Source: a virus
Length of the DNA: 33,942 bases
IMG/VR virus record: IMGVR_UViG_3300049825_000361
Span: 1 to 33,942 of that record
Strand: one strand, 5' to 3'
Shown piece by piece: positions 32,163-33,942 of this stretch (position 1 is the first letter of the stretch; each line of letters begins with the position of its first letter). A program made the translations under genes and the position numbers. Under the pieces are notes generated by a model. That model was not told the origin of the DNA, ran no database searches, and saw only the letters and a program-made list of their open reading frames with translations.

Positions 32163-32184
32163 ACCGCGCGAGAAGAACATAAGG

Positions 32185-32475
32185 ATGCGCCGCGCCATGG
32201 ATGAAATGCAGATGGCTCCTAGGACGCCAGAGCAAATTGCGGAATTGCAGCGCCAATCAATGAATGCCAGTATGAACACTGGCCATGACGGGCTTGCTGC
32301 GCGCAACGGATGGCCTCCGCGCCCATTTGAGGGCGTGCGAATCCATCCGGGAAGCGACTTCGCCGACACCGAGCCCGCAGCACCACCCGGTAGCGAAGGA
32401 CGTTTGATTGTGCTTGCTGCTGTGATTGGGGTGGTTGTCCTCGTTATTCTGGGAGTGTGGCATGCGTACTTCTGA
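32185..32475 (+). CDS. Small membrane protein
   Basis: A 96-residue protein with an amphipathic N-terminus (TPEQIAELQRQSMNASMN), an acidic Pro-rich middle and a C-terminal membrane helix (RLIVLAAVIGVVVLVILGVW). ATG 32185 is used; 32197 is an alternative. It overlaps the next gene by 14 bases. Confidence 0.65.
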   Translation: MRRAMDEMQMAPRTPEQIAELQRQSMNASMNTGHDGLAARNGWPPRPFEGVRIHPGSDFADTEPAAPPGSEGRLIVLAAVIGVVVLVILGVWHAYF

Positions 32476-32668
32476 GCGGTTGAAATATTCCGCACTTTAC
32501 AAACGCGGTGGGGCTCGCCTGGGCGCATGGTTCGCATGGGCTTATGACAGTGACGCTTTCAAGTTCGCTTTTGACACTTTGATGCCGGAAAACCTGCCCG
32601 CTTTCCACACTGCTGAAGATACCGAGCGCAGGATGTTCCTTCTCTTTTGTGCGGAGGCTTACGAATGA
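32462..32668 (+). CDS. Hypothetical early protein
   Basis: A 68-residue protein from ATG 32462 (MRTSERLKYSALYKRGGARL), an aromatic and charged helical protein. An upstream in-frame ATG at 32426 lies inside the previous gene and is less likely. It ends in an ATGA overlap. Confidence 0.6.
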   Translation: MRTSERLKYSALYKRGGARLGAWFAWAYDSDAFKFAFDTLMPENLPAFHTAEDTERRMFLLFCAEAYE

Positions 32669-32796
32669 CCACCTGGTACGTTGCACACAGCCGCAAGCAG
32701 CTCTGGCTTCTCTACCGTTTGATTCGTCGCACACGCGGCCCTATCGCTAGCCTGGTGGCGCTTTGGCGTTACTGGCGTGCTCCGCTGAAGTTTTGA
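32665..32796 (+). CDS. Small basic membrane-associated protein
   Basis: A 43-residue basic, Trp/Leu/Arg-rich peptide (WYVAHSRKQLWLLYRLIRRT) starting in an ATGA overlap. It probably lies on or in the membrane. Its stop overlaps the next ATG by one base. Confidence 0.55.
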   Translation: MTTWYVAHSRKQLWLLYRLIRRTRGPIASLVALWRYWRAPLKF

Positions 32797-32888
32797 TGCT
32801 GTTCATGGCGTTGGCGATCTTGCTCTTTGCCTTCGGGCATTGGGGCTGGGCACTGTTTGCCCTGTTGATCGCGGTTATGGAATCCTGA
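32796..32888 (+). CDS. 30-residue membrane peptide
   Basis: Reads MLFMALAILLFAFGHWGWAL then FALLIAVMES, one continuous membrane helix. It begins inside the stop of the gene before (TGATG). Such short hydrophobic peptides in early phage operons often act on host membrane proteins. That role is inference. Confidence 0.55.
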   Translation: MLFMALAILLFAFGHWGWALFALLIAVMES

Positions 32889-32944
32889 ACAGGCTCTGGA
32901 TGCTGGCCTGAATCAACAGCACCGACAACTCGCAAGGACTCTCC

Positions 32945-33361
32945 ATGCCAAACATCAACCAGATGATGCCTTCCAAGTACCTCAAGAAAGAGGACTTTCC
33001 GCAACCCGCACTCGTCACTATCCGCAATCTCAAACAGGACATGGTCGCAGGACAGCAAGGGAAACCAGACGAAAAACTGTGGATCATGTATTTCGAGGAA
33101 CTCGAACAGGGACTTGTCATGAAATCCACGAATCTGCAACTCGCTGCAATGGCGCTTGGTAGTGAGGATACAGACGACTGGATCGGCAAACAGATTGTGA
33201 TCTTCGCCGACCCGAATGTATCTTTCGGGACAAAACTGGTTGGCGGTTTGCGGCTCAGGGCCGTTCGACGCAAACAGCCTGAACCTGTCACCCCAAAGCG
33301 TATCGCTCCACGCGACGATGAACCCGGATCGCTTGGCGGAGAGTTTGACGAGCAATATTGA
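32945..33361 (+). CDS. Hypothetical early protein (OB-fold-like, DNA-transaction candidate)
   Basis: A 138-residue protein of a type common in phages (INQMMPSKYLKKEDFPQPAL, ... WIMYFEELEQGLVMKSTNLQ, ... DDWIGKQIVIFADPNVSFG). A beta-rich core and basic C-terminus recall small OB-fold proteins, but I cannot name a function. It has its own 56-base leader. Confidence 0.7.
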   Translation: MPNINQMMPSKYLKKEDFPQPALVTIRNLKQDMVAGQQGKPDEKLWIMYFEELEQGLVMKSTNLQLAAMALGSEDTDDWIGKQIVIFADPNVSFGTKLVGGLRLRAVRRKQPEPVTPKRIAPRDDEPGSLGGEFDEQY

Positions 33362-33364
33362 TTC

Positions 33365-33589
33365 ATGAAGCCTCTACCTGACCTGCAAGATGTAGAGGCC
33401 ATGGCGGCCATAGGGCGAGTTTCGGCTCTGTGGTCTGCCAGGAATCAAACGCTGGAGCAATTGCGCGACAAACTCACTGCGATGAATTCGGCCCAGTTCG
33501 GCCCGGAACTGGAGAAACTATCAACGGAAGCGATTGCACTGTGTGCTCGACTGAATCAGATTGCGCTGATGTGGGCGAAAAGTGCTTGA
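33365..33589 (+). CDS. Hypothetical early protein
   Basis: A 74-residue helical protein (DVEAMAAIGRVSALWSARNQ, then EQLRDKLTAMNSAQ). It lies four bases after the gene before. Its stop codon lies inside the -35 of the ncRNA 2 promoter. Function unknown. Confidence 0.65.
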   Translation: MKPLPDLQDVEAMAAIGRVSALWSARNQTLEQLRDKLTAMNSAQFGPELEKLSTEAIALCARLNQIALMWAKSA

Positions 33590-33615
33590 CAACTGAGAAA
33601 GTGTCGATTTATGAT
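33586..33615 (+). promoter_or_regulatory. Promoter of ncRNA 2
   Basis: TTGACA (33586-33591), an 18-base spacer and TATGAT (33610-33615), followed by TGCTCTGTC. It is the twin of the ncRNA 1 promoter. The start should be near 33622. Confidence 0.8.
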
Positions 33616-33621
33616 TGCTCT

Positions 33622-33942
33622 GTCATCGCGCACACGATGGAAGATTTCGAGGCCCCTAGCCTCGGCTTCAAGCCCTTAGATGGGAACCGATGTGTGCGCA
33701 TCGGGGAGCCGATACTAGGGGCTTCGGCTCGTTCTGGGGTTCGTTTGGACGACTGCGGCGAACCGACAAAGCCAGCAGCAGGGTTAAGCTGGATGACGGG
33801 TTTTAGCGTAATGCGGCGAAGACAACTCGAACAGGGTTAGCTTCGCTTCGCCCGCTCAACCGCTCACCAAGAAGCTGAGCATTGAAGAACAGATACAAAG
33901 TCAAGCGGGTGCGAATCCCGCCCTGCGGCCCACCAGGCCCTG
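33622..33942 (+). ncRNA. Structured ncRNA 2, same architecture, runs off the window
   Basis: Hairpin I: CATCG/CGATG (33624-33639), loop CGCACA. II: CGAGG/CCTCG (33648-33664), loop CCCCTAG. III: CCGATG/CATCGG (33687-33704), loop TGTGCG. IV: GAGCCGA/TCGGCTC (33706-33730), loop containing CTAGGGG. Loops I-III and II-IV are perfectly complementary, as in ncRNA 1 but with other sequences. A third pair is TTCGC in the loop 33842-33853 with GCGAA in the T-arm-like loop 33910-33916. It shares CAAGCCCTTAGATGGG and GTTCTGGG with ncRNA 1. The 3' end is not in the window. Confidence 0.8.

Noticed and set aside
33430-33840. 136-codon plus-strand frame across the ncRNA 2 region
   Set aside because: Crosses the promoter and the paired hairpins; composition is not protein-like.
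33890-33930. tRNA 3' half (T-arm and CCA)
   Set aside because: No matching 5' acceptor strand, D-arm or anticodon arm upstream. Kept only as part of ncRNA 2.
33622-33942. tmRNA
   Set aside because: No tmRNA 5' tRNA-like half and no convincing tag frame ending in Leu-Ala-Ala.

Overview
This window is almost all of a tailed-phage genome of the short-tailed (podovirus-like) type with SU10-like head genes, moderately GC-rich. The host is most likely a betaproteobacterium; this is inferred from the style of the integron attC sites and general gene character, not from any host gene. No integrase, phage repressor, DNA polymerase or RNA polymerase gene is visible.

Layout. 1-26115 (+) is one long, tightly overlapped late operon. 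It holds large terminase, SU10-like portal, a group of structural and decoration-type proteins, scaffold, major capsid protein with a terminator, and then adaptor, nozzle, internal/ejection proteins, tail fibre and a lysis cassette ending in nested spanins. Woven into the structural part are five enzyme-like genes: a TPR-glycosyltransferase, a GT8-like glycosyltransferase, a methyltransferase, a cupin and an Asp/Asn-hydroxylase-like oxygenase. Together they look like a virion-modification set. Two HNH+AP2 endonuclease genes on the minus strand interrupt the tail/lysis end. One of them has left a displaced 3' end of the o-spanin gene behind it.

26617-28001 is a foreign island: two well-formed integron attC sites (27006-27059 and 27300-27409), two small Cys-rich ORFs and a 5'-truncated DNA methyltransferase. 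28002-30489 (-) is an early-type operon of small ATGA-coupled genes. 31315-33589 (+) is a second small-gene operon with several tiny membrane proteins. The two operons diverge from promoters that each sit beside a matching dyad, TAGGGTTT(G/C)CCCTA.

The most striking content is a pair of structured noncoding RNAs, at 30587-30950 and from 33622 to beyond the window end. Both start from nearly identical sigma70 promoters. Both fold into four hairpins in the same order whose loops pair I-III and II-IV by perfect complementarity. The pairing sequences differ completely between the two copies while the complementarity is kept, which is covariation inside one genome. A third loop-loop pair follows in each. 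I know of no named family that fits this, and it is the best candidate for an undescribed system here.
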